64,000 bases of DNA from Arcobacter ellisii (GCF_003544915.1 NZ_CP032097.1:1-64000); one strand, 5' to 3'. Counted from the stretch's first letter, positions 19,051 through 29,270 are shown. Made by a program: numbers and translations. Notes: generated by a model from the letters alone, not told the origin.

Positions 19051-19833
19051 TTATTTTCCTATCATAATGTCTGAGGCTTTTATTATTGCACTCAAATTTG
19101 TACCAGTTTTAAGACCTAAGTTATTTACTGAATTTGTTGTGATTATTGAAGCGATTTTGTCACCATTTCCAATATCCATAATCACTTCTGAATTTATCTC
19201 ACCTTGAAAAACATTATCAACTACACCTTGAAATTTGTTTCTTGCACTAATATTTAAAGTAATATCAGTTGTAAGTAAAACATTACTTGATTTGAATATT
19301 GCAACAACTTCATCTTTTGGTTTTAAGTCAAGATTTTTAACAGCTGTATTTGTAATTACTGAAACAAGTGTGTAACCACTTTTTAGTTTAATAAATACTT
19401 CTGCATTTACTTTTCCATGTTCTATTAATTCTACAATCCCACTTATTTGATTTCTTGCACTTAGTTGCATTGATAATCTCCTTATTGCTTTTAAAGTCCC
19501 TGTATTTATATCAGTCATTCTATTTAGATTTTCAAGAAACTTTTTTTGTTCTTCTTTTAGTAAGTGATAAGTTTGAAGAAGATTTTCTCCATAAGTTGTT
19601 AGTGTTGTTCCTCCACCTCCAACACCACCTGTTTCCCTTTGTACAATTGGACTAATAGATAAATTATTCATAGCTTCTACTGCTTCCCAAGCTGCTTTAT
19701 AACTCATTGGTACCTCTTTTGCAGCTTTACTAATAGAACCAGTTTTTTGTATTGCCATTAATAAATCGATTCTTTTTTCTAATAAAAAAGGTTGATTAAA
19801 AATCTCTAATGTCAAATTTGATGATATTTCCAC
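19051..19833 (-). CDS. modE: Molybdate-responsive regulator ModE
   Basis: A 260-residue regulator with an N-terminal LysR-like winged HTH (residues 15-85; GSISKAAKEVPMSYKAAWEAVEAMNN and ETGGVGGGGTTLT) and two C-terminal TOBE/Mop domains (about 122-187 and 195-258; SARNQISGIVELIEHG and SARNKFQGVVDNVFQG). The start codon is GTG at 19833 with AAAGGA five bases upstream. It is the first gene of the mod operon and should repress that operon through the sites just upstream when molybdate is bound. Confidence 0.95.
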   Translation of the reverse strand: MEISSNLTLEIFNQPFLLEKRIDLLMAIQKTGSISKAAKEVPMSYKAAWEAVEAMNNLSISPIVQRETGGVGGGGTTLTTYGENLLQTYHLLKEEQKKFLENLNRMTDINTGTLKAIRRLSMQLSARNQISGIVELIEHGKVNAEVFIKLKSGYTLVSVITNTAVKNLDLKPKDEVVAIFKSSNVLLTTDITLNISARNKFQGVVDNVFQGEINSEVIMDIGNGDKIASIITTNSVNNLGLKTGTNLSAIIKASDIMIGK

Positions 19834-19860
19834 ATAAATCCTTTTGGCTATATTTTAAAG

Positions 19861-19915
19861 TATATAACGATAACGAAAAAATTTTATCATTATATAACTT
19901 AATATATAACGATAA
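19861..19915 (-). promoter_or_regulatory. ModE operator and modE promoter
   Basis: TTATCATTATATA (19884-19896), six bases, then TATATAACGATAA (19903-19915) form a near-perfect palindrome with the known ModE arrangement of ATCG-TATATA halves separated by N6. A third, identical half-site TATATAACGATAA lies at 19861-19873. On the minus strand a TATAAT box (19889-19894) lies inside the palindrome, so bound ModE should block RNA polymerase. Transcription would start near 19883. Confidence 0.85.
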
Positions 19916-19922
19916 ATTAAAA

Positions 19923-19950
19923 AAAACTAGAAGTAAAAACTTCTAGTTTT
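19923..19950 (-). terminator. Terminator of the nifH-nifD-nifK operon
   Basis: An 11-bp stem (AAAACTAGAAG / CTTCTAGTTTT) with a six-base loop, followed on the minus strand by a T-run, lies five bases after the nifK stop codon. Confidence 0.85.
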
Positions 19951-19954
19951 AAAA

Positions 19955-21499
19955 TTATCTTACTGAATCGAAGAAATAATCTGTTTCAGCAATATTTTTT
20001 GTCTCTTCATCTAAGTGATCTAAAATACTATTTGTAATCCATGTTAGAAGATTGATACCACCTTCATATCCACTAATTGAATATCTGTGTAAGTGATGTC
20101 TATCAAAGATAGGGAATCCAATTCTAATTAATGGGATTTTTGTATCTCTATATAATTCTTTTCCGTAAACATTTCCAATCATAAAATCTACAGGTTCTGT
20201 AAATAGTAAACTTCTTAAATGCCATAAATCTTTTCCTGCCCAGATATTACACTCTGCTGCTCTTGGAGATTTAGATAAGATTTCTTGCATATCTTCTTCC
20301 CAACCTTTTCTTGGCGCATTGTGGCAAAGAATGTGAGTTGGAATTGCTCCCATTTCAACTAAGAATGAAACCATTCCTAATAAGAAGTCAGGATCTCCCC
20401 AGATAGCAAATTTTTTACTGTGCATATATGGATATGAATCTTGCATTGCATCTACTAATCTTGCTCTTTGTTGTTTTAACTCTTCAGGTACTTCTTTACC
20501 AGTTAATTCAGCAAGTTTCATAACGAATCCATCAGTTCCACTTAAACCAATAGGATTACAAACTTCATATTTTTGTTTCCATTTATTTTTAATTGTTTTA
20601 GCTGTTAAAATAGTTGAATATTTTTGTAAGCTAATTGTTGCAGCTGCATTAATTGCAGTTTTAGCATCAGCAATTTTAGTTCCACCAGCATATAGTGTAT
20701 ATTCACCAGCACCAGTATCCCATTGTTCTTCATGGTCACCAATCATAATGATTTTGTCACCAAACATTTTAGAGATTTTTTTAATCTCTTTTAATGAACC
20801 TAAATATGGTTCAAATCCAGGGATTATGTTGATTCTCTCTGCATCTACTTCTTTTGTAACACCTTCAGATAATTGCTCTAAAGTTGCTTTCATCATATTA
20901 TCATAACCAGTAATATGAGATCCAACGAATGATGGAGTATGTGCATGAGGAATTAAAATATTATCTAATTCACCTTCAGCTTCTTCACGTGCTCCAATAA
21001 TAAATGCATTTAAGTCATCTCCAATAACCTCTGCCATACAAGTAGTAGATACAGCAATCATTTCTGGTTTATATAAAGCATTACAGTTTCTTAAACCATC
21101 TTTCATATTTGCTAATCCACCAAATACTGCTGCTGATTCAGACATAGAATCTGAAACACAAGGAGTTGGTTCTTTAAAGTGTCTTGTAAAATATGTTCTA
21201 AAATACGCAACACAACCGTGGCTTCCATGAACGTAAGGCATAGTATTTTCAAATCCTAAAGCTACCATAACAGCACCTAAAGGTTGACAAGCTTTAGCTG
21301 GATTAACAGTGATTGCTTCTCTAGCTAAATTTTTTTCTCTATAATCCCAAGATTCAGTCCATTTTTGAACTTCAGCAACTCTTTCAGGTGATGTAGCACC
21401 AGCCGCACTTTCAAATTGTTTTTTGTTTTTTAAAACTTCTTGATATTCAGGTTTTAAAAATAGTTTTTGTCCATTTACAATGTTTTCAACGTCTTGCAT
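19955..21499 (-). CDS. nifK: Nitrogenase MoFe protein beta chain
   Basis: Beta subunit of dinitrogenase; with NifD it holds the P-cluster. The 514-residue protein shows KACQPLGAVMVALGFENTMPYVHGSHGCVAYFRTYF-type P-cluster ligation (cysteines in KACQPLG and GSHGCVAYF, then STTCMAEVIGDDL) and the usual SDSMSESAAVFGG. Its length is close to the 520 of Azotobacter. It lies 10 bp after nifD and is the last gene before the operon terminator. Confidence 0.98.
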   Translation of the reverse strand: MQDVENIVNGQKLFLKPEYQEVLKNKKQFESAAGATSPERVAEVQKWTESWDYREKNLAREAITVNPAKACQPLGAVMVALGFENTMPYVHGSHGCVAYFRTYFTRHFKEPTPCVSDSMSESAAVFGGLANMKDGLRNCNALYKPEMIAVSTTCMAEVIGDDLNAFIIGAREEAEGELDNILIPHAHTPSFVGSHITGYDNMMKATLEQLSEGVTKEVDAERINIIPGFEPYLGSLKEIKKISKMFGDKIIMIGDHEEQWDTGAGEYTLYAGGTKIADAKTAINAAATISLQKYSTILTAKTIKNKWKQKYEVCNPIGLSGTDGFVMKLAELTGKEVPEELKQQRARLVDAMQDSYPYMHSKKFAIWGDPDFLLGMVSFLVEMGAIPTHILCHNAPRKGWEEDMQEILSKSPRAAECNIWAGKDLWHLRSLLFTEPVDFMIGNVYGKELYRDTKIPLIRIGFPIFDRHHLHRYSISGYEGGINLLTWITNSILDHLDEETKNIAETDYFFDSVR

Positions 21500-21509
21500 A
21501 GCCTTCTCC

Positions 21510-22967
21510 TTACGCTTCTTTTTCCCATGGAGCTTTTGTGTGGTTCCATACTGGTGAGTTAATTGCTAAATCCATGTCTCTAGCGAAAATTGCGAATGCA
21601 TCATAACCATGGTATGGTCCTGAATAATCCCAAGAGTGCATTTGTCTAAATGGTAATCCCATTTTTTGGAATACATATTTCTCTTTTACTCCAGCTGCTA
21701 CTAAGTCTGGTCTTAATTTTTTAACGAAAGCTTCTAATTCATACTCATTTGCATCATCATAAATAAGTGTTGATCTTTCGATTTCGTCTTTAGTTCTTTT
21801 ATAATCATCACCGTGAGCAAACTCATAACCAGTTCCAATTACTTCCATTCCTAAATCTTCATAAGCTCCAATAACGTGTCTTGGTCTTAATCCACCAACA
21901 TAAAGCATAACTTTTTTACCTTCTAATAAAGGTCTGTATTTTGCAATAACAGCATCAGTCATAGCCGTATATTTAGCGATAACAGCTTCAGTTTTTTCTT
22001 GAATTGATTCATCAAAGAATGAAGCAATTTTTCTTAAAGACTCAGTTGTTTTACTTGGTCCAAAGAAGTTATATTCCATCCAAGGAATGTTGAATTCTTG
22101 TTCCATATGTCTTGCGATATAGTTCATTGATCTATAGCAATGTAATAAATTTAATTTTGCTTTAGGTGCAATTGCTAACTCTTTATAAGTAGCATCTCCA
22201 GACCATTGAGCAATAACCCTTAATCCCATTTCTTCTAATATAATTCTTGTTGACCAAGCATCTCCACCGATGTTATAATCTCCAATAATTGATACATCAT
22301 AAGGAGTTGATTCGAAATCTTTTTTATAAGAGTTATCAGGCATGATATAATCTCTAATCATATCGTTTGCAATGTGGTGACCAAGTGATTGAGAAACCCC
22401 TCTAAATCCTTCACATGAAACAGCTATAGTTTGAGTTCCTGACTCTTTTTTATAAACTTTTGCAACTGCATGAATATCATCTCCAATTAATCCAATCGGA
22501 CACTCAGATTGAATTGAAATACCATTATTTAATGGAAATAATTCATCAATTTCAGCTAGTGCTTTTTTAAGTTTTTTATCTCCACCAAATACGATATCTT
22601 TCTCATTAAAATCTGTAGAGAAGTTCATTGTAACAAATGTATCAATACCAGTTGTTCCAATATAATAATTTCTTCTACCACCTCTTGAGTATTGTCCACA
22701 CCCAATTGGTCCATGAGAGATATGAATCATATCTTTAATTGGTCCCCAAACAACCCCTTTAGAACCTGCATATGCACAACCTCTTTGTGACATAACACCT
22801 GGAACGGTTTGTTTATTACTTTTTGTTGTATCACAAGAACCTTTTGAAGTTTCTGGTGAATCAATACCTAAATGTTTTGCTCTACTTTTTTTTACTTTCT
22901 CAGGATATGATTCAAGTACTTCAGCAAGAGCTTCTTTTTGTAGACTTTCTAATGTTTCTGGTCCCAT
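21510..22967 (-). CDS. nifD: Nitrogenase MoFe protein alpha chain
   Basis: Alpha subunit of dinitrogenase, carrying FeMo-co. P-cluster ligands are in [15 protein letters not shown] and [11 protein letters not shown]. The residues around the cofactor are present: [13 protein letters not shown] (His195 equivalent), [11 protein letters not shown] (FeMo-co cysteine) and [22 protein letters not shown] (FeMo-co histidine). The sequence around the cofactor is of the molybdenum type, not VnfD or AnfD. The length, 485, is normal. It is separated from nifH by a 119-residue ORF rather than following it directly. Confidence 0.98.
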   Translation of the reverse strand: MGPETLESLQKEALAEVLESYPEKVKKSRAKHLGIDSPETSKGSCDTTKSNKQTVPGVMSQRGCAYAGSKGVVWGPIKDMIHISHGPIGCGQYSRGGRRNYYIGTTGIDTFVTMNFSTDFNEKDIVFGGDKKLKKALAEIDELFPLNNGISIQSECPIGLIGDDIHAVAKVYKKESGTQTIAVSCEGFRGVSQSLGHHIANDMIRDYIMPDNSYKKDFESTPYDVSIIGDYNIGGDAWSTRIILEEMGLRVIAQWSGDATYKELAIAPKAKLNLLHCYRSMNYIARHMEQEFNIPWMEYNFFGPSKTTESLRKIASFFDESIQEKTEAVIAKYTAMTDAVIAKYRPLLEGKKVMLYVGGLRPRHVIGAYEDLGMEVIGTGYEFAHGDDYKRTKDEIERSTLIYDDANEYELEAFVKKLRPDLVAAGVKEKYVFQKMGLPFRQMHSWDYSGPYHGYDAFAIFARDMDLAINSPVWNHTKAPWEKEA

Positions 22968-23000
22968 AGTTTTCTCCTCTTTATATAAGAGTTAAGTAGC

Positions 23001-23360
23001 TTACGCTACTTTTACTCTGTATAGATTCATATCATCTAATTTTTTACAAATATCTTTAGTTGAATCACCATCTACGCTTTTTGAAATTTCAGAAATTTGG
23101 TATTTATTTGTGTAATAAATCATTTTGAAATCATCTTTAGGTGCACATTCTGTGTTTGTATAATAATCAACTAAAGCTGTGTGTAAAAAAGTACCAGCTG
23201 GCACAGAAAGTTCTTCTAATTTAACACCTTCTCTTGTTTCACTTGTTAAAGTTACAGTTTTCCCTGTAGCATCAATACCTTCTTGAACTTTTTCGATAAC
23301 TTTCTCAAAACTAACGTTATTTCCTTCACTTGCTGGGAAGTGGTATCCACATATAAACAT
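23001..23360 (-). CDS. Unknown protein encoded between nifH and nifD
   Basis: I do not recognise this 119-residue protein. It is soluble, acidic to neutral, with no membrane segment and three scattered cysteines (C4, C72, C105). It starts MFICGYHFPASEGNNVSFEK and contains KLEELSVPAGTFLHTALVDYYTN. It is not a PII-type NifI, which in some organisms occupies this slot. It has a good AAGGAG site and lies 43 bp after nifH and 33 bp before nifD, so it should be expressed at nitrogenase levels. That placement makes an assembly or protective role plausible, but nothing in the sequence shows it. Confidence 0.75.
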   Translation of the reverse strand: MFICGYHFPASEGNNVSFEKVIEKVQEGIDATGKTVTLTSETREGVKLEELSVPAGTFLHTALVDYYTNTECAPKDDFKMIYYTNKYQISEISKSVDGDSTKDICKKLDDMNLYRVKVA

Positions 23361-23403
23361 GATTTTCTCCTTACTACTATTTTTTATTTATTTTTTAATT
23401 TAA

Positions 23404-24408
<1,005 letters not shown>

Positions 24409-24535
24409 TCAAAAAACCCTTAAAATAGGGATTATATTTATGAAATAAATTTTGTAATTTATTTTTAGGAGAATTTTTATCCGATTTTAATTGGAGATAT
24501 TTTGAAAATTTTTGAAGCAAATATAGTTTCAAAAA

Positions 24536-24543
24536 TGTATAAT
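24536..24543 (+). promoter_or_regulatory. Extended -10 promoter of the DUF4010-like gene
   Basis: TGTATAAT lies 34 bp before the ATG of the membrane protein gene, divergent from nifH. The 258-bp gap between the two genes otherwise holds A/T runs and the nifH sigma-54 promoter. Confidence 0.6.
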
Positions 24544-24576
24544 TTGTTATATGGATTAAAAAAGGATTAACAAAAT

Positions 24577-25821
24577 ATGATAATAGATTCACTTTTCACT
24601 CATCTACTTTTTACAATTTTGTTTAGTTTTTTAATTGGATTAGAACTAAGAGCTTATAAATTAAAATTTCATTCAGAAGATATACTCTTTTTTGGGACAG
24701 CTAGAACTTTCACTTTTGTTGGAATATTAGGATTTATTTTATACAAAATTGAACCAGTTAATTTTTCCGTTTATATTGTGGGTTTTCTTGGAATTACATT
24801 TTTGTTTTCCCTTTTTTATAAAAAGTTATTGGAAGAAAAAGAACATAGTATAGTTTTATATTTGGTTTTATTGATTGTTTATAGTTTTGGACCTTTGTCA
24901 AATCTTTTTCCTTTATGGCTTACCTCTTTAGTTTTTGTTTTAACAATCTTTTTATTAAATGCGAAGAAAAAGATTTTAAATTTTAATATGCAAATAAATA
25001 TCTACGAATTTGAAACTTTAGGAAAAATGGTTTTACTTTCAGCTGTTGTTTTACCACTTTTACCCGAAGAAAAAATAATCCCTTATTTAGGAATTTCCCT
25101 TTATAAAATTTGGTTAACTGTTGTTGTAATTTCAGGAATTTCATATGCTGGTTATTTAGTTCAAAAATATCTTTTCCCTTCAAAAGGAATTTTTTTAACT
25201 GGATTAATTGGAGGAACTTACTCTTCAACAGCAACAACTGTTGTTTTATCAAAAAAGGCACAAACTCTTGAACTAAATCACATAATTACAGCTTCAATAA
25301 TTGCTGCAACAACAATGATGTATATAAGAATTCTTATAATTTCATATATTTTCAATTTTGAAGTAGCAAAAACAATTTTGTTTCCTTTTGTTTTTTTTAT
25401 CTTTTTGACAATAATTGTTACATATATTTATTATAAAAAAGCATCTACAACTACAAATAATATAACAATAAAAGATACAAATCCACTAGAATTGGGAACA
25501 GCATTTATTTTTGCAATTTTGTTTATTATGACAATGTTAGTTACAAATTATGTAATTGAAAATTTTGGTACAAATGGACTAAGATTTTTATCTTCAATTA
25601 TTGGATTTGCAGATATTGACCCTTTTATTTTGTCTTTATTAACAGGTAAATATTCTATTGAACCAGTTCAAATAGCTTCAGCAATTATAATAGCTTCTGG
25701 AAGTAATAATATTTTAAAAGCAATTTATACTTTATGGTTTGGAAAAGATAAGACTTTTTCAAGTTTTATTTTATTGATGATTTTAGGAATTTTAACTATT
25801 TTAGTAGGATTTTTTTTATAA
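24577..25821 (+). CDS. MgtC/DUF4010-type multi-span membrane protein
   Basis: A 414-residue inner-membrane protein with about twelve hydrophobic segments. It begins like MgtC/SapB proteins (LLFTILFSFLIGLELRAYK) and continues with the DUF4010 hallmarks GTARTFTFVGILGFIL, GLIGGTYSSTATTVVLSKKA and IGFADIDPFILSLL. The family is thought to be involved in ion or metal homeostasis but has no proven substrate. AGGA precedes the start. It is transcribed divergently from nifH. Whether it serves nitrogen fixation is unclear. Confidence 0.8.
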   Translation: MIIDSLFTHLLFTILFSFLIGLELRAYKLKFHSEDILFFGTARTFTFVGILGFILYKIEPVNFSVYIVGFLGITFLFSLFYKKLLEEKEHSIVLYLVLLIVYSFGPLSNLFPLWLTSLVFVLTIFLLNAKKKILNFNMQINIYEFETLGKMVLLSAVVLPLLPEEKIIPYLGISLYKIWLTVVVISGISYAGYLVQKYLFPSKGIFLTGLIGGTYSSTATTVVLSKKAQTLELNHIITASIIAATTMMYIRILIISYIFNFEVAKTILFPFVFFIFLTIIVTYIYYKKASTTTNNITIKDTNPLELGTAFIFAILFIMTMLVTNYVIENFGTNGLRFLSSIIGFADIDPFILSLLTGKYSIEPVQIASAIIIASGSNNILKAIYTLWFGKDKTFSSFILLMILGILTILVGFFL

Positions 25822-25829
25822 ATCCTACT
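25803..25829. terminator. Terminator between the DUF4010-like gene and the histidine kinase
   Basis: A 10-bp stem (AGTAGGATTT / AAATCCTACT) with an eight-base T-rich loop overlaps the stop codon of the plus-strand gene and faces the convergent kinase gene. Confidence 0.65.
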
Positions 25830-27248
25830 TTAAAAAGTTATAGCTACACATAAGCCTTTATATTTTTTATTGTTAAAAATTATTTGACAATTATCAATTG
25901 ATAGTGAATATTTGTGCATTTCTACGATTATTTTATAGGTGTTTGTTAATCCTAAACCTGTGCCTTGACTTTGATGTTTAGTTGTAAAATATGGTTCAAA
26001 TATTTTTCGTAATATCTTTTCATCTATTCCACCAGCATTATCTTCAATTTTTAATCTAAGATGACTATTAATATCTTCTGTTTTTATAGTGATAATTCTA
26101 TTATCAATTTTGTTTTCAATAAATGCTTCAATTGAATTATTTAAAATATTTTTAATTGCTTCAGCGAATCTAAATTTATCTATAAATACTTTATTATCAA
26201 TTTTATAGTCAGTTACAATAGTTATTTGATTTTTATTTATAACTTTTTTCATATCATGCAAAATTTCATTTACTAATTGACAAATACTATAAGATTTTTC
26301 AAGATTCTCAAAAGCCATATCATCAAAATTATTGATTATATTTGATAGATAATTTGTTATTTCTACAATTTTGTTCATATCTTGGTCTAAGTTTGAAACA
26401 TCATATAAATTTAATTCATTTTGTAATTTTACTCCACTTGCAATAATTGAAATTGTACTTAGTGGTTGTTTCCATTGATGTGAAATATTTTGAATTAATT
26501 CATTTAAAGATTTGAATTTTTTTTCTAATTCGATAAGTTTTAAATGAGTAAAGTTTTTGATAATTAATAAAATCTCTTTTTGATTTGGCATTAAATTCAT
26601 TGTGATATAAATAATCATTGATTTTTCATATTTTGTAATAAATGTAGTTTCAAAGTTTTCTATATATTTCTTTTTAATTACTTGAGTTATTAACTCTTTG
26701 ATTTTTTCTTTATTCTCTTTTGAAAATAGTTCTAACGCTGAAATGTTCATAAGTTCTTTGTAGCTATATTCACTCAATTGTTTAAAAGAGTCATTAAATT
26801 TTATAAAATTTCCATCTAAATCAATAGTTGCAATTCCATCTTTTGAGCTATAAAATATCGTTTCAAACTCTTGTTCGATTTTTTGTTCTTTTCCCAAATT
26901 AATTACTGTTATATATAATAATGGAGATTCGGGAACTAACTCAATTTTTTTACTTTTGATTAAAACATCTAGTGGATTTCCCTCTTTTGTTTTATGTTTT
27001 GTTTTAAATTTATCCCAACCCTTTTCCAAAATGTTTTTTTGTCTTTTTTCCATCTCTTCAGGAGTTATAAATTCTAAAGTCAAATCTTTTGGAGTAATCT
27101 CTTTAAACTCTTCTTTTGTGTAGTTATATAATTCTAAAGCTTTTTGATTAGATAAGATAAATTTTTGTGTCTTTAAATCAAGAACTAAAATTGCATCAAG
27201 AGATTCATTAAATAATGTTGATAACAAATTATGATATTGATTATCCAT
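25830..27248 (-). CDS. PAS-PAS sensor histidine kinase, soluble
   Basis: A 472-residue kinase without membrane segments. Two PAS domains occupy about 8-110 (LFNESLDAILVLDLKTQKFILSN is its start) and 118-235 (TIFYSSKDGIATIDLDGNF). The phosphoacceptor is the histidine in NISHQWKQPLSTI, near residue 255, an H-box type common in Campylobacterota. The ATPase has the N box NILNNSIEAF, the G1 box EDNAGGI and the G2 box GTGLGLTNTYKI. No response regulator lies next to it. The cytoplasmic PAS pair suits sensing of redox, oxygen or a ligand. Its placement after rpoN may be regulatory, but this is inference. Confidence 0.85.
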   Translation of the reverse strand: MDNQYHNLLSTLFNESLDAILVLDLKTQKFILSNQKALELYNYTKEEFKEITPKDLTLEFITPEEMEKRQKNILEKGWDKFKTKHKTKEGNPLDVLIKSKKIELVPESPLLYITVINLGKEQKIEQEFETIFYSSKDGIATIDLDGNFIKFNDSFKQLSEYSYKELMNISALELFSKENKEKIKELITQVIKKKYIENFETTFITKYEKSMIIYITMNLMPNQKEILLIIKNFTHLKLIELEKKFKSLNELIQNISHQWKQPLSTISIIASGVKLQNELNLYDVSNLDQDMNKIVEITNYLSNIINNFDDMAFENLEKSYSICQLVNEILHDMKKVINKNQITIVTDYKIDNKVFIDKFRFAEAIKNILNNSIEAFIENKIDNRIITIKTEDINSHLRLKIEDNAGGIDEKILRKIFEPYFTTKHQSQGTGLGLTNTYKIIVEMHKYSLSIDNCQIIFNNKKYKGLCVAITF

Positions 27249-27316
27249 GAAACTCCTTTTTTTATAATCGTTATTATAAACTAATTCTATAAAAAGTGTG
27301 TCACGTGAAACTTTTT

Positions 27317-28564
27317 TTATAAATTTTCTACCTTGTAGAGTTTCTTTCGTTCTTTAGAAGATGGAATATCTAATATTTTTCTATATTTAGTAATAGTTCT
27401 TCTAACCATTTTTAGACCAAATTTTTCTTCAATAAATTCTAAGATAGTTTCATCAGTTAAAGGTTCATCTTTATTTTCATAATCAACCAAACTTTTTATA
27501 TAACTTTTTATTTGAGATGATGATAAATCTTTATCAACAGCATTTGTAAAAAAGAATTTTAAAGGAAAAGTTCCTAAGTTACACTCAATATATTTGTTTG
27601 AAACAGCTCTACTAATTGTAGATTCTGCAAAACCTAACTCTGTTGCAATCTCTTGCATAGAAAAAGGTTTTAACTCTCCTCCTACAAAAAATGAGATTTG
27701 TTTTTCTACGATAATTAAAACAATTTTATATAAAGTTGCTTTTCTAAGATTTAATAGATTCACTAAATCTTTTGCCTCTTTTAGTTTCTCTTTTATATTT
27801 TCATTTTTTGTATTAAAAGGATTTTTTACTTTGATATCTGGATAGTATGAGTTATTGATTCTAATATCAATATCCTCATTTATCTCAACAAAAAAATCAG
27901 GAATTACTTGAACGTTATCATTTATATAATCAATTGCAGGGGGATTATTAAAATATTTAATAATATCTTTTGCATCATTAAATCTATGATGTGTTGCATA
28001 TTTATCAATATGAGCTATATCTTTGATAATTTTTTTGGTGAAATTATATAATTCATCATCAATATCTTTATCCATTGAATCCAATTGAAATAAAAACGAT
28101 TCTTCGATATTAAGTGCACCAACTCCACTTGGTTCTAATCTTGAAAATCTTTGTCGAATTGATTCAACATACTCTTTATATACATTACATGTGTCGGCAA
28201 TTTTTTCAATATCTCCATCAAAGTAACCATTTTCATCAATATCACACAAAATTTCAAGTGCAACTTTTTTTGAATTTGGTGTAGGAAATAGTGTATCATC
28301 TTCTATTTGCTCACTCAATTTATCATTTAATGAATTTGTATAAAATGCAAGTGATTCAATAAACTCACCACTTGTTCCATTTGAGGTAAAATTGTTATAA
28401 AACTCTTTTGGTTTTTTTACTTCCAAAAATGGATTTTCATACGATAAATTAGTAAGGTATGATTCTAAATCTTGTATCGAAGTTTGTAGCATTGGAAGCC
28501 ATAACTTTAACGAAAGGTTTAGATTTTGTTTTTGTGTTGTTGATATAGATAATGTGTTTGCCAT
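27317..28564 (-). CDS. rpoN: RNA polymerase sigma-54 factor
   Basis: Alternative sigma factor used at GG-N10-GC promoters such as the eight seen here. The 415 residues show a Q-rich region I (TTQKQNLNLSLKLWLPMLQTS), the core-binding region, the HTH (MQEIATELGFAESTISRAVSNKYIE) and the RpoN box VRRTITKYRKIL (consensus ARRTVAKYRE). The length matches campylobacterotal RpoN, so it may be the only copy, also serving flagellar genes, or a nif-dedicated one. It lies downstream of the ferredoxin genes, with a short hairpin between. Confidence 0.95.
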   Translation of the reverse strand: MANTLSISTTQKQNLNLSLKLWLPMLQTSIQDLESYLTNLSYENPFLEVKKPKEFYNNFTSNGTSGEFIESLAFYTNSLNDKLSEQIEDDTLFPTPNSKKVALEILCDIDENGYFDGDIEKIADTCNVYKEYVESIRQRFSRLEPSGVGALNIEESFLFQLDSMDKDIDDELYNFTKKIIKDIAHIDKYATHHRFNDAKDIIKYFNNPPAIDYINDNVQVIPDFFVEINEDIDIRINNSYYPDIKVKNPFNTKNENIKEKLKEAKDLVNLLNLRKATLYKIVLIIVEKQISFFVGGELKPFSMQEIATELGFAESTISRAVSNKYIECNLGTFPLKFFFTNAVDKDLSSSQIKSYIKSLVDYENKDEPLTDETILEFIEEKFGLKMVRRTITKYRKILDIPSSKERKKLYKVENL

Positions 28565-28577
28565 GATTTTATTATGC

Positions 28578-28598
28578 CCAAATTCAAAATGAATTTGG
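28578..28598 (-). terminator. Hairpin between the ferredoxin gene and rpoN
   Basis: A 9-bp stem CCAAATTCA / TGAATTTGG with a 3-base loop lies in the 54-bp gap. There is no strong T-run, so it may only reduce read-through from the nifX-nifZ-fdx transcript into rpoN. Confidence 0.5.
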
Positions 28599-28618
28599 AC
28601 ACTCCTTTAGTATATTTT

Positions 28619-28915
28619 TTAATACTTAATTCTAATTACACCGTTTGGTTTAACTATTTTCATTTGACAAGAAAGTCTTGCTTTTTCAGTGTTTGTTCCA
28701 GCACCAGCTTCAGCAATTACTTTTTTCTCTTTTTCGTTAATTTCAGAAATAAATTCCATACCTTGTTCAATTGAAACTAAACATGTTCCACATTGACCAT
28801 CTCTACAACCAAATGGTAAAGCTGAACCAGATGCTTCAACTACATCTTGAATTGTACTTCCTGGTTTTACATTGATTGCTAAAAAATCATTTACTATTTC
28901 TACTCTTGTTGTCAT
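28619..28915 (-). CDS. [2Fe-2S] plant-type ferredoxin, nif-associated
   Basis: A 98-residue ferredoxin with the ligand pattern CRDGQCGTC (C37, C42, C45) and the fourth ligand C83 in RLSCQMKI. This is the plant/cyanobacterial fold, such as the FdxH- and FdxB-type proteins of other diazotrophs. It follows the degenerate ferredoxin-like gene by 10 bp and the nifZ unit, so it is probably co-transcribed with nifX-nifF. It probably carries electrons to NifH or to cofactor assembly; the partner is not proven. Confidence 0.92.
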   Translation of the reverse strand: MTTRVEIVNDFLAINVKPGSTIQDVVEASGSALPFGCRDGQCGTCLVSIEQGMEFISEINEKEKKVIAEAGAGTNTEKARLSCQMKIVKPNGVIRIKY

Positions 28916-28925
28916 TTTCTATTCC

Positions 28926-29270
28926 TTATTTTAATTTGAATGGTTTTACTAAAATATCACCTTTGATTAACATCATTGGTGCAATTCTGATTTTTGGGCT
29001 AATTGTGAATTGTTGGCATTGCTCTGCCTCTTTTGAACTAATAGCTCCAAGTTTAACTAAGATGTCTAACTCTTCATCTTCCATATAACTTGTTGGTTCT
29101 TCATTACTCAAGTTTTCAACAGAAATTAAACAATTAGAATAGTCACCATCAACTGCGAAAGGAATAGGAATCTTCTTTTCCTTTGCTAACCTAACAATAG
29201 GTTCACCTATCTTACCTTCGTACACTCCGTCAGTTTCCATGTCAAAATGCATAAAAATTACTTTTGCCAT
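28926..29270 (-). CDS. Ferredoxin-like protein with missing cluster ligands
   Basis: A 114-residue protein that aligns by eye with the [2Fe-2S] ferredoxin encoded next to it: the region LPFGCRDGQCGTCLVSIE corresponds to IPFAVDGDYSNCLISVE, and RLSCQMKI to AEQCQQFTI. Only two of the four cysteines remain (C47, C84), so a normal plant-type cluster cannot form. A loss of cluster or a bridging cluster between two protomers is possible. AGGAGG gives a strong start. The gene is separated from nifZ by a hairpin. The relationship is from motif comparison only. Confidence 0.6.
   Translation of the reverse strand: MAKVIFMHFDMETDGVYEGKIGEPIVRLAKEKKIPIPFAVDGDYSNCLISVENLSNEEPTSYMEDEELDILVKLGAISSKEAEQCQQFTISPKIRIAPMMLIKGDILVKPFKLK

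Noticed and set aside
19834-20000. Molybdenum-cofactor riboswitch upstream of the mod operon
   Set aside because: The leader is short and its features are explained by a ModE operator. No long conserved RNA fold is seen.
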